Positions 16,700-26,658 of a stretch of DNA of 64,000 nt are shown piece after piece. Numbering within the stretch: the first letter of the stretch is position 1; the number at the start of each line of letters is the position of its first letter. Origin of the DNA: Phycisphaerales bacterium (GTDB lineage Bacteria; Planctomycetota; Phycisphaerae; Phycisphaerales; SM1A02); contig JAQWMQ010000035.1 of the NCBI GenBank assembly GCA_029246705.1, forward strand, positions 1-64,000. The letters run 5' to 3'. The translations under genes and the position numbers were made by a program. The notes under the pieces are model-generated. The model was not told the DNA's origin. It made no database searches and worked only from the letters and a program-made list of their open reading frames with translations.

Positions 16700-18649
16700 C
16701 TACCGGCGTTCCGCGTCGGTGTAGTCATCGCGATCCTGCTTGATCCGGGAATCACGTTCGGCTTCAAGGATTCGGTACTCTTCCATGCCGGCAGGTTCGG
16801 GAAAGACGTTGTTGAAATCGAGTGTCTTCATCAATGGAGACTGCTCGAACTCGGCCTCGAGAATGGGTTTCATGCCATCGTAGACCATGCGTTGCTGGTC
16901 GGCGGGAGCACGGTTGTAGATGGTCAGTCGGTCAACGAGGGACATCGACTTGTCGGTGAGCACCAGGCTGAAGACGTCACGAACGCTCTTCTCGATGTTC
17001 GAGACCAGATCAGTCATCCGTCCTTCGCTGAACTTGTTGACGTAGTCGTGGTTTTCGCTCTCCTTGAAGTAGAGCGTCAGGTCACGAGAGAACTTGATCG
17101 CATTTTCAAGGAGTTCCGGCCGGTTGAGAAGCAGGCCTTCCCTGTAGCCGCGCCGGAGCGCTGACTGGACATCACCGAAGGCAAGCCAGGGCCGGTCGAG
17201 ATAATTGCCGAAGGTCTGCTCCTGAACGAAGATATCGACGGGAAGGTCGTACTTGAGGTTCGGAATCACGCCACCGGAGCCGTAGAGGCTGTCAAGACGA
17301 TCGAGAAGTTCCTCGGCTGCCAGTTGGTCACCGGATCGGTACAGCTTGCCGACCGCATCGGACATGAAGTTCTCATGGAAGGTGGTGAAGGTGTCACCAC
17401 CGGCACCACGCGTCTCGTAGTGCTTGTCGTAGAGCTCCATGAATTGTTTGTCGAGGACCTTGATCCAACGTTCGTCGGCGAGACGTCCGGGGTTGTCGTT
17501 GCTGAACGGGTCGACGCTCATGATCCCGCTTCGAGCCAGGTACTGCATCGCCTGGATGAAGACACGGTCGTTGTTGATGATGGCGTAGACGCCGTCCTCG
17601 TTGTTCGAACGCTCCTCCGCGAACTCCCTACCTCGAGCACCCCAGTAGAGCGCATGGGCCTGAGGGTGACGCCAGTCGATCGGACCCGTGTCACGCGTGA
17701 GTTCATACATGAACTGCGGGTCCATGTTGTATTCGTCGATCAGGACCTTCTTCCTGAGGAAGGCGATCAGCTGGCGAGCGGCTTGCGCGTTCTCCTGATT
17801 CCCGAAGATCCGATCGAAGGTGCCGTAGATCGGGTCGTTCATCTGGAACCGCTCGATCATGCCCAGGGCTCGGGCATACATGGAATTCTTGGAAGCCATC
17901 CACTTCCCCAGATTCATGAGGAAGTCCTTGTCGACGGCGAACTGGTTGGCCCGATCGAATCCGGCAAGCGCCTCGGTCAGCTCGTCGATGAGGACGCCGA
18001 CCTCGGGATTCTCCTCCTCGAGTTCCTGGAGCGTGTCAGGGGCGTCGGCGATCTCCTTGATCCATTGGATGCGTTGTTCGTGCTCGAAGGGAGGACGACC
18101 GAGGAGCAGATGCCATTCCTTGGCCATCTGGCGCTTGTAGTGGAGGTGGGCGTCGTCGGAGACCCCGTCAACCTTGTGGGAGAACCAGAAGGCCAGTTCC
18201 TTGTGGAGGGTCAGGTCGTTCGGGTTGTGTCGCAATCCGCTGTTACGAACGAGGTTGATGCCGGCGTTGACCCAGTTCCATCGCTCTTCGGGCGTGTCCG
18301 TCATGACGGAGATGTTGTAGGCCATGTTGTGCCCGTGGAAGGACCAGACCTGGCCGAACCGTGGCTGCAACTTGGTGATGAGATCGGCATCCGACATCAC
18401 CTCGTAGAAGAGCCCCTTCTCCTTCATCATGTTGACCTTGATCCACAGGTAGTCGACGATCAGCCCGCGAAGGGCTCCGATCGCGGTACCGAGCACGACG
18501 ATGGGAGGCGCTCCCTCGATGGAGACATCCGTGTAGCGAAGACGGGCATCATCTGCACGAGTGATGATCGGGTTCAGCAGGGACCCTGCCACTACAATGG
18601 TGCAGATGAATCCGCCAAGGGCTCCAAATTGTATGAATCTGTCACGCAT
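16700..18649 (-). CDS. membrane-anchored planctomycete protein of unknown function
   Basis: A 649-residue protein with one N-terminal transmembrane segment (about 8-27) and a large alpha-helical remainder. Around residues 55-125 it shows GALRGLIVDYLWIKVNMMKE, KLQPRFGQVWSFHGHNMAYN and TPEERWNWVNAGINLVRN, a helical-repeat pattern I associate with planctomycete proteins of unknown role. It is the last gene of the six-gene SPFH-ABC operon, 54 bp after the permease, so it probably works with that membrane complex, perhaps as a periplasmic or cytoplasmic adaptor. I cannot assign a biochemical function. Confidence 0.6.
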   Translation of the reverse strand: MRDRFIQFGALGGFICTIVVAGSLLNPIITRADDARLRYTDVSIEGAPPIVVLGTAIGALRGLIVDYLWIKVNMMKEKGLFYEVMSDADLITKLQPRFGQVWSFHGHNMAYNISVMTDTPEERWNWVNAGINLVRNSGLRHNPNDLTLHKELAFWFSHKVDGVSDDAHLHYKRQMAKEWHLLLGRPPFEHEQRIQWIKEIADAPDTLQELEEENPEVGVLIDELTEALAGFDRANQFAVDKDFLMNLGKWMASKNSMYARALGMIERFQMNDPIYGTFDRIFGNQENAQAARQLIAFLRKKVLIDEYNMDPQFMYELTRDTGPIDWRHPQAHALYWGARGREFAEERSNNEDGVYAIINNDRVFIQAMQYLARSGIMSVDPFSNDNPGRLADERWIKVLDKQFMELYDKHYETRGAGGDTFTTFHENFMSDAVGKLYRSGDQLAAEELLDRLDSLYGSGGVIPNLKYDLPVDIFVQEQTFGNYLDRPWLAFGDVQSALRRGYREGLLLNRPELLENAIKFSRDLTLYFKESENHDYVNKFSEGRMTDLVSNIEKSVRDVFSLVLTDKSMSLVDRLTIYNRAPADQQRMVYDGMKPILEAEFEQSPLMKTLDFNNVFPEPAGMEEYRILEAERDSRIKQDRDDYTDAERR

Positions 18650-18703
18650 GTTTTAATCCAGCCGGGATGAATACGCGTACCGCAGCACGTCCGTTCACCT
18701 GAT

Positions 18704-20752
18704 TCAACCCTGCCCGCTGTAAATGGCCAGCTCCTTTCGACGGAATGCCAGATACCCGACGGCCAGTGAGACCCCGGACCAGATGACGATCAACCAGAAC
18801 AATTCGAGACCGACCTCGGTCCAGGGGATCAGTCGACCCTCGACCAGCATCTGTGCGGGCCTGACCTCTCCGAAGCGGTTCAACATGAAGTTGACCAGCT
18901 CGGCGATCATCGCGATGACCAGCTCGAGGTAGTTGGTCGGACTGTACTGTGCGAGAGAGAGGCCGAGGAAGGGTGCGATCGTGCCTGCGATGAAGATCGC
19001 GAAGGACAGCATGCAAGCGACCGGGAACGAAAGGAAGGCTCCCGTGGAGACGGCAAGGACTCCGAGGAAGGCAAGCTTGAACCAGTCGATGAGCATGGCC
19101 CGGAAGAAGTTCATCTCGAAGTCAGAGACCTTGTAGAGGACTTCCAGGTCGTCGATGTCCCAGTTCAGGGTCCATCGGGGTGGCGTGAACATCTCGGTCT
19201 CGGGATCGAAACTGGCGTTGATGATCTGGATCCTGAGGGTTCCATCATCATCGACCATTCGCGAGGGCACCCTGAGAAACGAGCCCACCGTCGGCACGTA
19301 CTGCATCGGAGTCCAGTCGCCGGTCTTGGGGAAGGCGAAGATGACGGGGTAGACCTCGTGGGTGTCGGAGGCTCCACAGTGAAAGAGGAAGCGCAGCCGT
19401 GATTCCGAACCATCCTTCAGCGTTTTCTTCAATCCGGAGAAGGTCACGACCTTGGATTCGCCTGGAGCGATCTTCCGCTGGTCCGCGCTGAACTCGATGG
19501 CGAATTCCTTTGCAAGCCGGGCTCGAGTCTCGAGCTCGGTTCTTTCATTACGGACGATGGAACCGCTCAACTCAGCCTGGTCGTCGATCTTGGAATCAAC
19601 GAGCTCCCGAAGCTGCTTCGGTCCGATCGTCTTGTACTTGGGCATGGTGCCGGCACGTGCGGTGAGCACCTCACTGCGGACGGCCAGCTCGTCGATCGCA
19701 TCCTGGGCGGGTCGGGTCTTCATGTATTCGACGGAGATGAAGATCGCGATCGACGCCGTGACGATGCCCACGGTGTTGATGGAGATGATCCCGACCCACT
19801 TGCCGAAGAGGTAGGAAAGTCTGGATACCGGCTTCGTCATCACCTGCCAGATCTGGCGATCACGAATCTCGAAGGCCACCGTTGCACAGCCGAGGACCAG
19901 GGTCATGCAGGCGAGAAGCATGAACGTGATGGAGATGCTTCGACTGAGATAGGTCTGCAGTTGGTATCGAAGCGGTTCGTTGTCATCGATTCCCAGTGGA
20001 ATGAGGGGCAGGACCACGACCAGGACGACGATGAAGCCGACTGAGATCTTCAATCGGACCGCTTCCCGGACGACACTCTGGGCGATCGCGAAGACCGGAG
20101 TGGGCGCCCCCAGCAGCAGCATGATCAGCCTGGTGAAGAGTGCGAAAGTGATGCTGAGAAAGGCGATTCCCGCGATGCCCAGGATCATGCCTGAATTCGG
20201 AGGCGAGTCGTAGCGGCCGTAGATGGCAGCCCCGATCCAGAAGGGCACGGTGAGAGCCGAAGCGCCCAACGTCACCAGCACGAAGGCCCAGGTCATCCCA
20301 TTCCAGACCAGCGCCAGAATGATCAACGCACTCAGGATCCAGAGGCCGATCGCAAGATCAGGTTGTTCAAGCATGAAGCTCGGAACCCAAGTCGGCATCT
20401 CGGAAGCGACCAGGAACATCGCAGCTTCTGCAGCGGCGATGAGTTCGCCTGAATCATTGAAGAACTGGTCCGCGATCTGCGGAAGGCGTTCATCCTTGTA
20501 GACGCGATCACCGATCGTCACCGAGCCCTGTTCAGCGAATTCAACCGCGGCACCCTCGCCGGCGGTCAGGTTCGCCATCTCCAGGATTCCGACGATCTCT
20601 CGTTCGAGTGACTGGACTCGAAAGGCCTCGATCGAGGTCGGAAGGAAGTACGCACTGACCATCAGCACCAGCAGGACGGACACGATGATCTTGAACCCGC
20701 GTGTGCGCTGCCTGGTCAGCATGTAATCATGTACGGCTCGAAACAGACCCAT
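18704..20752 (-). CDS. large ABC-2 type permease with an internal soluble domain
   Basis: A 682-residue membrane protein. It has an N-terminal helix (about 20-37), a cluster of helices from about 130 to 360, a soluble insert of about 190 residues (about 370-560) rich in charged and beta segments, and further helices toward the C terminus. The segment FEIRDRQIWQVMTKPVSRLS and YLFGKWVG is the characteristic 'E...V..KPV.R....GK..G' motif of ABC-2 permeases. The ATPase gene lies 8 bp upstream in the same operon, so this is its likely partner. Direction is probably export or membrane remodelling. The internal domain is not one I can name. Confidence 0.75.
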   Translation of the reverse strand: MGLFRAVHDYMLTRQRTRGFKIIVSVLLVLMVSAYFLPTSIEAFRVQSLEREIVGILEMANLTAGEGAAVEFAEQGSVTIGDRVYKDERLPQIADQFFNDSGELIAAAEAAMFLVASEMPTWVPSFMLEQPDLAIGLWILSALIILALVWNGMTWAFVLVTLGASALTVPFWIGAAIYGRYDSPPNSGMILGIAGIAFLSITFALFTRLIMLLLGAPTPVFAIAQSVVREAVRLKISVGFIVVLVVVLPLIPLGIDDNEPLRYQLQTYLSRSISITFMLLACMTLVLGCATVAFEIRDRQIWQVMTKPVSRLSYLFGKWVGIISINTVGIVTASIAIFISVEYMKTRPAQDAIDELAVRSEVLTARAGTMPKYKTIGPKQLRELVDSKIDDQAELSGSIVRNERTELETRARLAKEFAIEFSADQRKIAPGESKVVTFSGLKKTLKDGSESRLRFLFHCGASDTHEVYPVIFAFPKTGDWTPMQYVPTVGSFLRVPSRMVDDDGTLRIQIINASFDPETEMFTPPRWTLNWDIDDLEVLYKVSDFEMNFFRAMLIDWFKLAFLGVLAVSTGAFLSFPVACMLSFAIFIAGTIAPFLGLSLAQYSPTNYLELVIAMIAELVNFMLNRFGEVRPAQMLVEGRLIPWTEVGLELFWLIVIWSGVSLAVGYLAFRRKELAIYSGQG

Positions 20753-20760
20753 GAAACGCC

Positions 20761-21960
20761 CTACTCCTTACGCTCGTCGTCGGCATCACCGAGCAGGTCG
20801 TCGATGAACCCTGAATCCACGGACTCGTCGACCTTGGGCAGAGGCGTGGGCGACTTGGTTTTCGGCTTGTCGTCGGTCGACGAACCCATCAGTTCATCGA
20901 GAACCTTGTCATCGCGTTCGCGGGATTCCGATCTGCTCTCTGAATCGGTCTTCCTGGCGCGCTCGACGGCGATCGGACTGTCTTCAGCTTGATCCGAACT
21001 GAGCACGTCGATCAGATCCTCGCCTGCTGCGCCCTCCTCGCGAAGGAACGCCGCGGTAGGGCCGGATTCAGCCGCACCCGAGGTGGCTGCCTGCTCGGCT
21101 CGAGCGGATTCGACGATGCCCATGAAGAAGTCCTCAAGACGCTGACGCGGGCTTTCCACGGATTCGATGTGCACGCCGGCGGTTCGCTCCAGGGTCGATT
21201 CGACCGCGGAGATCGCCTGGTCGCTGATCTTGGGGATCTTGATCACGGTGTGTTCGGAGTCGGCGAGCAACTCCTTCGCCGTTCCTTCGGCACGTATCTT
21301 TCCGCCGTAGAGGATGACCATGCGGTCACAAACGTCCTCGACATCGGAAAGGAGGTGGGAACTCAGGAGGATCGTGGTGCCCTTGCGTCCGAGCTGTTCG
21401 ATCAGTTCCTTGACCTGACGCGTACCAAGCGGGTCGAGACCCGACGTGGGTTCATCGAGAATGAGGAGATCGGGATCATTGATCAGGGCCTGGGCGATGC
21501 CGATTCGACGGGCCATGCCCTTGGAATACTCACCCACCTTTCGGTGCGCGACCTGTCCGAGGCCGACCATGTCGAGGAGCTCGTCGACGCGGCGCTTTCG
21601 GATGCGGTGATCGAGTCCGAAGAGTTTGCCGTAGTAGTCGAGCGTTTCACGAGCATCGAGGAACCTGTACATGTAGGTCTCTTCGGGGAGATACCCGATG
21701 CGCTTCTTGATCGAGACGTGGGAAGGGTCCTTGCCGAAGACCGCCAGCTTTCCCTGGGTCTTCTTCAGAAGACCCAGGATGAGCTTGATGGTGGTGCTCT
21801 TTCCGGAACCATTTGGCCCCAGAAGCCCTAAGACCTCGCCTTGGCGGACCTCGAGATCCACGCCGTCGACTGCACGTGCCTTCGCCCTGAACCAGAAGTC
21901 GTTGAAGACCTTGCTCAGTCCGACTGCTTCGATGATGTTGTTGGATTGACCCGAAACCAT
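20761..21960 (-). CDS. ABC transporter ATP-binding protein with acidic C-terminal tail
   Basis: A 399-residue protein. Residues 1-290 are a normal ABC-2-type ATPase: Walker A GPNGSGKSTT, signature YSKGMARRIGIAQAL, Walker B LLILDEPTSGLDPLG, then the H-loop SSHLLSDVEDVCDRM. Residues 290-399 form a long charged, probably disordered tail. The tail carries three similar short motifs: DLIDVLSS (about 315-322), VLDELMGSS (353-361) and FIDDLLGD (385-392). Such a repeated acidic-hydrophobic motif looks like a docking element. It lies between the SPFH gene (17 bp upstream) and the permease (8 bp downstream). Confidence 0.9.
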   Translation of the reverse strand: MVSGQSNNIIEAVGLSKVFNDFWFRAKARAVDGVDLEVRQGEVLGLLGPNGSGKSTTIKLILGLLKKTQGKLAVFGKDPSHVSIKKRIGYLPEETYMYRFLDARETLDYYGKLFGLDHRIRKRRVDELLDMVGLGQVAHRKVGEYSKGMARRIGIAQALINDPDLLILDEPTSGLDPLGTRQVKELIEQLGRKGTTILLSSHLLSDVEDVCDRMVILYGGKIRAEGTAKELLADSEHTVIKIPKISDQAISAVESTLERTAGVHIESVESPRQRLEDFFMGIVESARAEQAATSGAAESGPTAAFLREEGAAGEDLIDVLSSDQAEDSPIAVERARKTDSESRSESRERDDKVLDELMGSSTDDKPKTKSPTPLPKVDESVDSGFIDDLLGDADDERKE

Positions 21961-21977
21961 CAGAGTACTGCTCCGTC

Positions 21978-23465
21978 TCAGTTGTCCTTGCCGTTGCCGT
22001 CGTTTTCCCGACCCAAGCCACCGGAAGCGTCACGTTCCAGACGACGGCCGGGGCCCTCGAGGATCATCTGGCTGCGGCCCCACTGGAAACCGCGGATCAG
22101 ATCGCCCTCTTCAGCCAATCTCGCATTCTTCTTGCGCTGCAGCTCCGCGTCACGGCGCATCTGCATGACATCCTCGGAACTCTCGATCCCGAGCTGGATC
22201 CGTGCGAGGTTAAGCGGCACGGAGAAGATCTCAAGCTGGTCGTTCTGGAAGACATCACGATAGGCCTCGAGCCAGATGCGCCTGGAAAATTCGGTGGGGT
22301 TCTCACGATACGTCGGCGCCAGGGTCTCGATGCGACGAAGTTCGCTGGAAAGTCGGGTCTCGAGTGACGACTGATAGGCCTGGGCCTGGTCGATGATGCG
22401 AGCTGAATCTCCAGCGACATCATCACGCTCGAAGCGCGCGCCGATCAGTTGCATGATCCGGTCTGAATTCTCCATGTCACCACTGGTAAGCGCGTTGGAA
22501 TACTCGTCGATCAACCTGATGAGATCAGGGTAGGCACGTTCGCCGGCAACCTTGGTGAATTCCTTGGCGACTTCCTGTCGGGCATTCTCCACCCGCTCCT
22601 TGGCCTCTTCACGAGCCACCTGGACCTCACGACGCTTGGCACGGATGGCCAACGGAGCGATCCGGTTGTTCAGGGCCACCTTCAGCAGTTCGATTCCGGA
22701 GTCAAGCGAATCGAGCGTTTCCTGTGCCCGCTGACGAACACGTTCGGCTGGCTCTTCCTGCAGTTCGATGAACTCATTGAGGGTGAATTTCGACCCTTCA
22801 AGGACCATCCCACGCTTGAGTGCGTTCTCGACGAGGAGATCCGCCTGCTCCGGGGAGAGCTCACGAAGGAAGCTTGCGGCATTCTCGATGGCGTAGGAAG
22901 CCTCGATCTCGCAGTGAGCCAGATCCCCTTCGGCCATGATCAGATAGCCGTCGAACTGAGGGCGGAGCTGTTCATTCTCCGAACGGCTCTCATCCTTCTC
23001 GGCTCGCATCGGCTCCATCTGCTTTTCCGCGTTCTTCTGCAGGGGCCAGAAGGCTCGGAGCATCCTGATGTCGCGGATCTGGGGAACGATGACCACTTCA
23101 CCAACCGGGTAGGGCCAGAAGGGATGAAGACCGGGACCGACCTGCTCCATTCCGGGCTCGCCGACGATCGCGCCGAAACGCGTCTGCACACCGAGATCCC
23201 CTTCCTCGACGGTCTGGAAACCCGAGAAGAGGAAGACCGCGAGCAGGGCAAGCATGCCCAGCTGGAGAATCCTGAAGCTCAGTCGAAGGGCATCGGCGAA
23301 ACTCTGGTTTGCAGGATCCATGGCCTCGCGCAAGGCAGCTTCGGAGCCCGCCTCCGCCGTGACCACGAATTCAGCCGACGCCGTACGACGGGGAAGTTCG
23401 CTTTCCAGCGTCTCCTCATCGACGAGATCATCGAGATGATCCTCGTTGTTGTCCTGTTCGGTCAT
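21978..23465 (-). CDS. SPFH/band-7 (HflK-like) membrane protein
   Basis: A 495-residue protein with an acidic N-terminal tail, one transmembrane helix at about 68-86, and an SPFH domain beginning TVEEGDLGVQTRFGAIVGEP followed by GPGLHPFWPYPVGEVVIVPQ. The middle is a long charged coiled coil (about 240-345: AIRAKRREVQVAREEAKERV). Its start is 3 bp from the stop of the HflC-like gene upstream. HflK/HflC form membrane cages around FtsH; no ftsH is seen in this window. Here the SPFH genes precede ABC transporter genes, suggesting a scaffold for that transporter. The HflK label is by overall architecture only. Confidence 0.8.
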   Translation of the reverse strand: MTEQDNNEDHLDDLVDEETLESELPRRTASAEFVVTAEAGSEAALREAMDPANQSFADALRLSFRILQLGMLALLAVFLFSGFQTVEEGDLGVQTRFGAIVGEPGMEQVGPGLHPFWPYPVGEVVIVPQIRDIRMLRAFWPLQKNAEKQMEPMRAEKDESRSENEQLRPQFDGYLIMAEGDLAHCEIEASYAIENAASFLRELSPEQADLLVENALKRGMVLEGSKFTLNEFIELQEEPAERVRQRAQETLDSLDSGIELLKVALNNRIAPLAIRAKRREVQVAREEAKERVENARQEVAKEFTKVAGERAYPDLIRLIDEYSNALTSGDMENSDRIMQLIGARFERDDVAGDSARIIDQAQAYQSSLETRLSSELRRIETLAPTYRENPTEFSRRIWLEAYRDVFQNDQLEIFSVPLNLARIQLGIESSEDVMQMRRDAELQRKKNARLAEEGDLIRGFQWGRSQMILEGPGRRLERDASGGLGRENDGNGKDN

Positions 23466-23468
23466 GGC

Positions 23469-24443
23469 TCAGGAACCACCCTTGGTATCGGAGGACGAAG
23501 CGGTCCGAGGTCCCCCGTAACTGGAATCCGGAAGCGGAATGCCGTTCACATTGGTATCGGCGTCGAGGTCAAGCAGGTGGAAGGGAGCCCTGGTGGTATC
23601 CGTGATGAAGGTCGTGTTCCCGGTCAGGCTTGCCCGAAGGGTGTCACGCCAGGCGAGAAGAATCGCCAGCTCGGCTTCCTTCTGCATCTCCTGATAGAAG
23701 CGGTCGGCCTGTTCATTCCCCTCGGACTCGATCTTGGAGGCCCATTGGGAGGCGAAGTTGCGGATGGTGTCGGCCTGGGTTCGAGCCTGGCTCTCGAGGT
23801 TCTCCGCTTCGGAGCTCCCTCGCACGCGTTCGGCCTGGGCAAGCGACGATTGAACGCTGGCCATGCGCCGAAGTACCGAGATGCTCGTCGACTCCGGCAG
23901 GACGATGCGACTGATGCCGAGGGTCACCGGCTCCACGCCGTTCTTGGCCGAGGCCTGCATGTCCTTGAGGATGTCCTGCTCGACCAGGGCGATGTTGCTC
24001 TCCTTGCCGATCAGCTCGGAGAAATTCACGCTGCCCATGAGACGCAGCGCACCCTGCAACTGCTGTCCGAGGTCCGACGACGCACGGTCGACCGATTCGT
24101 AGCTGTTGAAGAATTCGAGGACCGGGCTGACCGAAGCGTCCGCCGCTTCATCATCGTCGATCTGCCAGAGCATGAAGGCCTTCACCAGGACCTGCTGGCC
24201 GTCCTTGGTGAGCACGGTTTCCAGTGGCGACTCGATGAGCTGCTTCCTGGTGTCAAGCTTGGTGATCTGGTCGATGAAGAACGGAGCCTTGAAGTGAAGC
24301 CCCGGCTCACGAACCACTTCGACAGGTTTTCCGAAACGTGTCTTGATGGCGACTTCGTGATAATTCACCGAATAGGTCGTGTTGAATCCGACCAGGATCA
24401 GGACGATCAGAAGCCCGATGAAGATTGCAATGGTCTTGTTCAT
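23469..24443 (-). CDS. hflC: HflC-like SPFH protein
   Basis: A 324-residue protein with a single N-terminal helix (about 5-25) and an SPFH domain: VNYHEVAIKTRFGKPVEVV, then EPGLHFKAPFFIDQITKLDT and RKQLIESPLETVLTKDGQQV. This closely follows the HflC pattern, including length. The coiled-coil region AERVRGSSEAENLESQARTQ is where HflC proteins associate with HflK. It is the middle of three consecutive SPFH genes. The C-terminal tail is Ser/Gly-rich. Family role: membrane microdomain scaffold and modulator of membrane proteolysis. Confidence 0.85.
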   Translation of the reverse strand: MNKTIAIFIGLLIVLILVGFNTTYSVNYHEVAIKTRFGKPVEVVREPGLHFKAPFFIDQITKLDTRKQLIESPLETVLTKDGQQVLVKAFMLWQIDDDEAADASVSPVLEFFNSYESVDRASSDLGQQLQGALRLMGSVNFSELIGKESNIALVEQDILKDMQASAKNGVEPVTLGISRIVLPESTSISVLRRMASVQSSLAQAERVRGSSEAENLESQARTQADTIRNFASQWASKIESEGNEQADRFYQEMQKEAELAILLAWRDTLRASLTGNTTFITDTTRAPFHLLDLDADTNVNGIPLPDSSYGGPRTASSSDTKGGS

Positions 24444-24480
24444 CGTTCAATGTTCCCATGACGCATGACGGAACGGTTCA

Positions 24481-26658
24481 TCAACCGCCCTGCTTGCGCT
24501 GGATGTTCTCCTCGAGATTGAACCCGACGTCGGGTTCACGCATCTGGATGTTCATGTCGACCCGTTCCGGGGAGGGGCCGAGGATGTATTTCATGCGGAC
24601 GCTGTTCAACGTGGTTGCGAGCACGTCCATGATCATTCGCTGGCGATAGAGTTCGGGAGCGGCGTGGAAGGCAGCGGACTGACCAAGGACCTCGGATGCG
24701 GTCTCCTGCGCGTCGGTGATGATCTCCCAGCGCCTGGCCCGCGCCTGGCTGATGAGACTGGCTGCCTGGGCTCGCCCCTCGATGAGCAACTGTTCGATCT
24801 CGGCTCGCATGACGCGTGCCTCGTTCGAGTCGATTCCCTGCTCGTCCTCGATCTCCTGAAGTTTCGTGATGAGACCGACCACGAGATCGGCGCGTTTGGA
24901 ATCACCGACGAGGGCGCCCATGGTCACGGCCACGGATCTCTTCGCTTCCTCGATGATCTTCCGTGCATTCTCCAGTTCGATCGACATGTCCTCGTAGCTG
25001 GCCGCGGATTCACCCGCGGGACGAAGCCATGGGATCACCAGGGAGACGACTTCGACGCCGGTTCCCATGGCATCGAACTCATCCTGAACCTGTTCCTGCA
25101 GACGAGTCAGCAGCGAACGGCCCTTGGGCGAGAGGACGTCATTGAGAGACTGGCGGGCGAGGAACTGGCTCACTTCGCGGAGGGCCACGGACTGGAGAGC
25201 CTGTTCCCTCATGTCCAGCTGGGATCGAGTGCGGAAGGTGTCGCTCGAGAACTGCAGGAAGTCGATCAACTTGCCGCTCTTCACGCGCCACCGAAGGATG
25301 ATGTCGGCATCGATCAATGCGAATCTCGAACCGAGAGAATCACGAAAATCAGTCGACGACGAGTTTGCGGATGATTCGGCCCCGTCGGCATCAGGCTGGT
25401 TGCCCACCTGGTTGGCCCGATCCATTCCCTCGACTGCACGACGCACGCGTTCGGACATCGCGGGAGCGGCGACCAGGAAGGAACGTCTTTGGGGAACCGT
25501 CGACTCACGGGACCAGAGATTGATGTCCGGGTAGAAGTCCTCGACCGGCCCGAGGGGCAGGTCACGCAGCCGCCCGACGTCATAAGTCTCGACGGTCTCG
25601 AAGGGCCAGGGAAGCTTGAAGACCACCTCACCCTGCCGCACGTCACCGACGACCTGGCCGAATCGGAGGCGGACCCCCTGCTGGTTGGGCTCGACCACGA
25701 CGATGGTGGAGAGCAGCAGCAACGCCACCACGGCGAAGACTATGAGCCAGGCAACGCTTCGGAGCAGGAGCTGATAGCCCCAGGAGCTGGTGATGTCGAA
25801 ACCGAACTGGTAGTTGACCGCCTCGTTGATGCTTCGCACGATCGAGTCGGGAGCGGCGAGAAGACTCAAGATCCTCGAATCGAAGGCGGGGCGAGGTGTC
25901 TCGCCGGCTCGACGAGGACGGTAGAGGTTCAGGACGAAGTTCAGGAGGATCTCGCCGGCGACCGCGAGCATGAAGATCAGGATGCCGTGGGAGACGATTC
26001 GCATGGCACCGGTCTTCTCGAACAACGTGAAGACGATGCCCACCGCGATCGCGAGACAGACCAGTGCGTTGCCGACCATGAAGCCGGCACCACCCCTGAG
26101 ATTCTGCCATTCAGCCTGCTTGGACATCCCCGCCACGAACCGGCTGAGGATGAAGGCGACCACGGCGAAACCGAGGCAGATCGCAATCTGCCATCCGGCA
26201 GAGGTCCCGACGCTGAACTGCGACTGGAGGTTGGCGATGTTTTCCGGATCCTCGAGACGACCGAACCAGAGGAAGGTCATCACCGACAGGAGGATCAGGA
26301 TGCCCGCCACCAGCAGGCTGGCGATCGGGAGCATCCACCTGTACATCTGTCGGAGTCGCCTGGAGGCCAGTCCTGACTCGTCACGGCTGGTGTTGAAGAT
26401 GGAGGCCTCGGGACGCGCATCCCTGAGCTCGCTCTCCTCGAGGGTTTCCAGGCGTTCGAGACGGTGTTGGTGGAAGACCACGATCAGTGAGATCCACACC
26501 AGAATGCCGGTCAGCGCGTAGAGAGCGCCGATGGTCATGGTGGTATCGCGGCCGATGATGCCGTAAAGCATCAGGGTCAGCCCGATCGCGAGTTGGAAGA
26601 GCAATCCGAAGCCAGCAACTCGGGTGGCCTGCTGGTATGCGAAGTGGTCGACTCTCAT
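24481..26658 (-). CDS. polytopic HflK-like SPFH protein
   Basis: A 725-residue protein, first in the operon. Unlike classical HflK (one helix, about 400 residues) it carries roughly six N-terminal transmembrane helices over residues 15-240, a soluble linker, then the canonical anchor helix (about 300-325) and an SPFH domain (VVEPNQQGVRLRFGQVVGDV, GEVVFKLPWPFETVETYDVG). The coiled coil ENARKIIEEAKRSVAVTMGA and an Ala-rich segment follow at about 570-690. The extra polytopic domain is unusual and may bind partner membrane proteins. Its upstream side is divergent from an ABC-2 permease gene. Confidence 0.8.
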   Translation of the reverse strand: MRVDHFAYQQATRVAGFGLLFQLAIGLTLMLYGIIGRDTTMTIGALYALTGILVWISLIVVFHQHRLERLETLEESELRDARPEASIFNTSRDESGLASRRLRQMYRWMLPIASLLVAGILILLSVMTFLWFGRLEDPENIANLQSQFSVGTSAGWQIAICLGFAVVAFILSRFVAGMSKQAEWQNLRGGAGFMVGNALVCLAIAVGIVFTLFEKTGAMRIVSHGILIFMLAVAGEILLNFVLNLYRPRRAGETPRPAFDSRILSLLAAPDSIVRSINEAVNYQFGFDITSSWGYQLLLRSVAWLIVFAVVALLLLSTIVVVEPNQQGVRLRFGQVVGDVRQGEVVFKLPWPFETVETYDVGRLRDLPLGPVEDFYPDINLWSRESTVPQRRSFLVAAPAMSERVRRAVEGMDRANQVGNQPDADGAESSANSSSTDFRDSLGSRFALIDADIILRWRVKSGKLIDFLQFSSDTFRTRSQLDMREQALQSVALREVSQFLARQSLNDVLSPKGRSLLTRLQEQVQDEFDAMGTGVEVVSLVIPWLRPAGESAASYEDMSIELENARKIIEEAKRSVAVTMGALVGDSKRADLVVGLITKLQEIEDEQGIDSNEARVMRAEIEQLLIEGRAQAASLISQARARRWEIITDAQETASEVLGQSAAFHAAPELYRQRMIMDVLATTLNSVRMKYILGPSPERVDMNIQMREPDVGFNLEENIQRKQGG

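Noticed and set aside
17324-18670. 448-residue plus-strand ORF
   Set aside because: Antisense to the operon gene at 16700-18649; composition rich in V, E, D and H typical of reverse-complement translation.
22914-24461. 515-residue plus-strand ORF opposite the SPFH genes
   Set aside because: It lies antisense to two well-supported SPFH genes in high-GC DNA and has no recognisable domain; it is a frame shadow.
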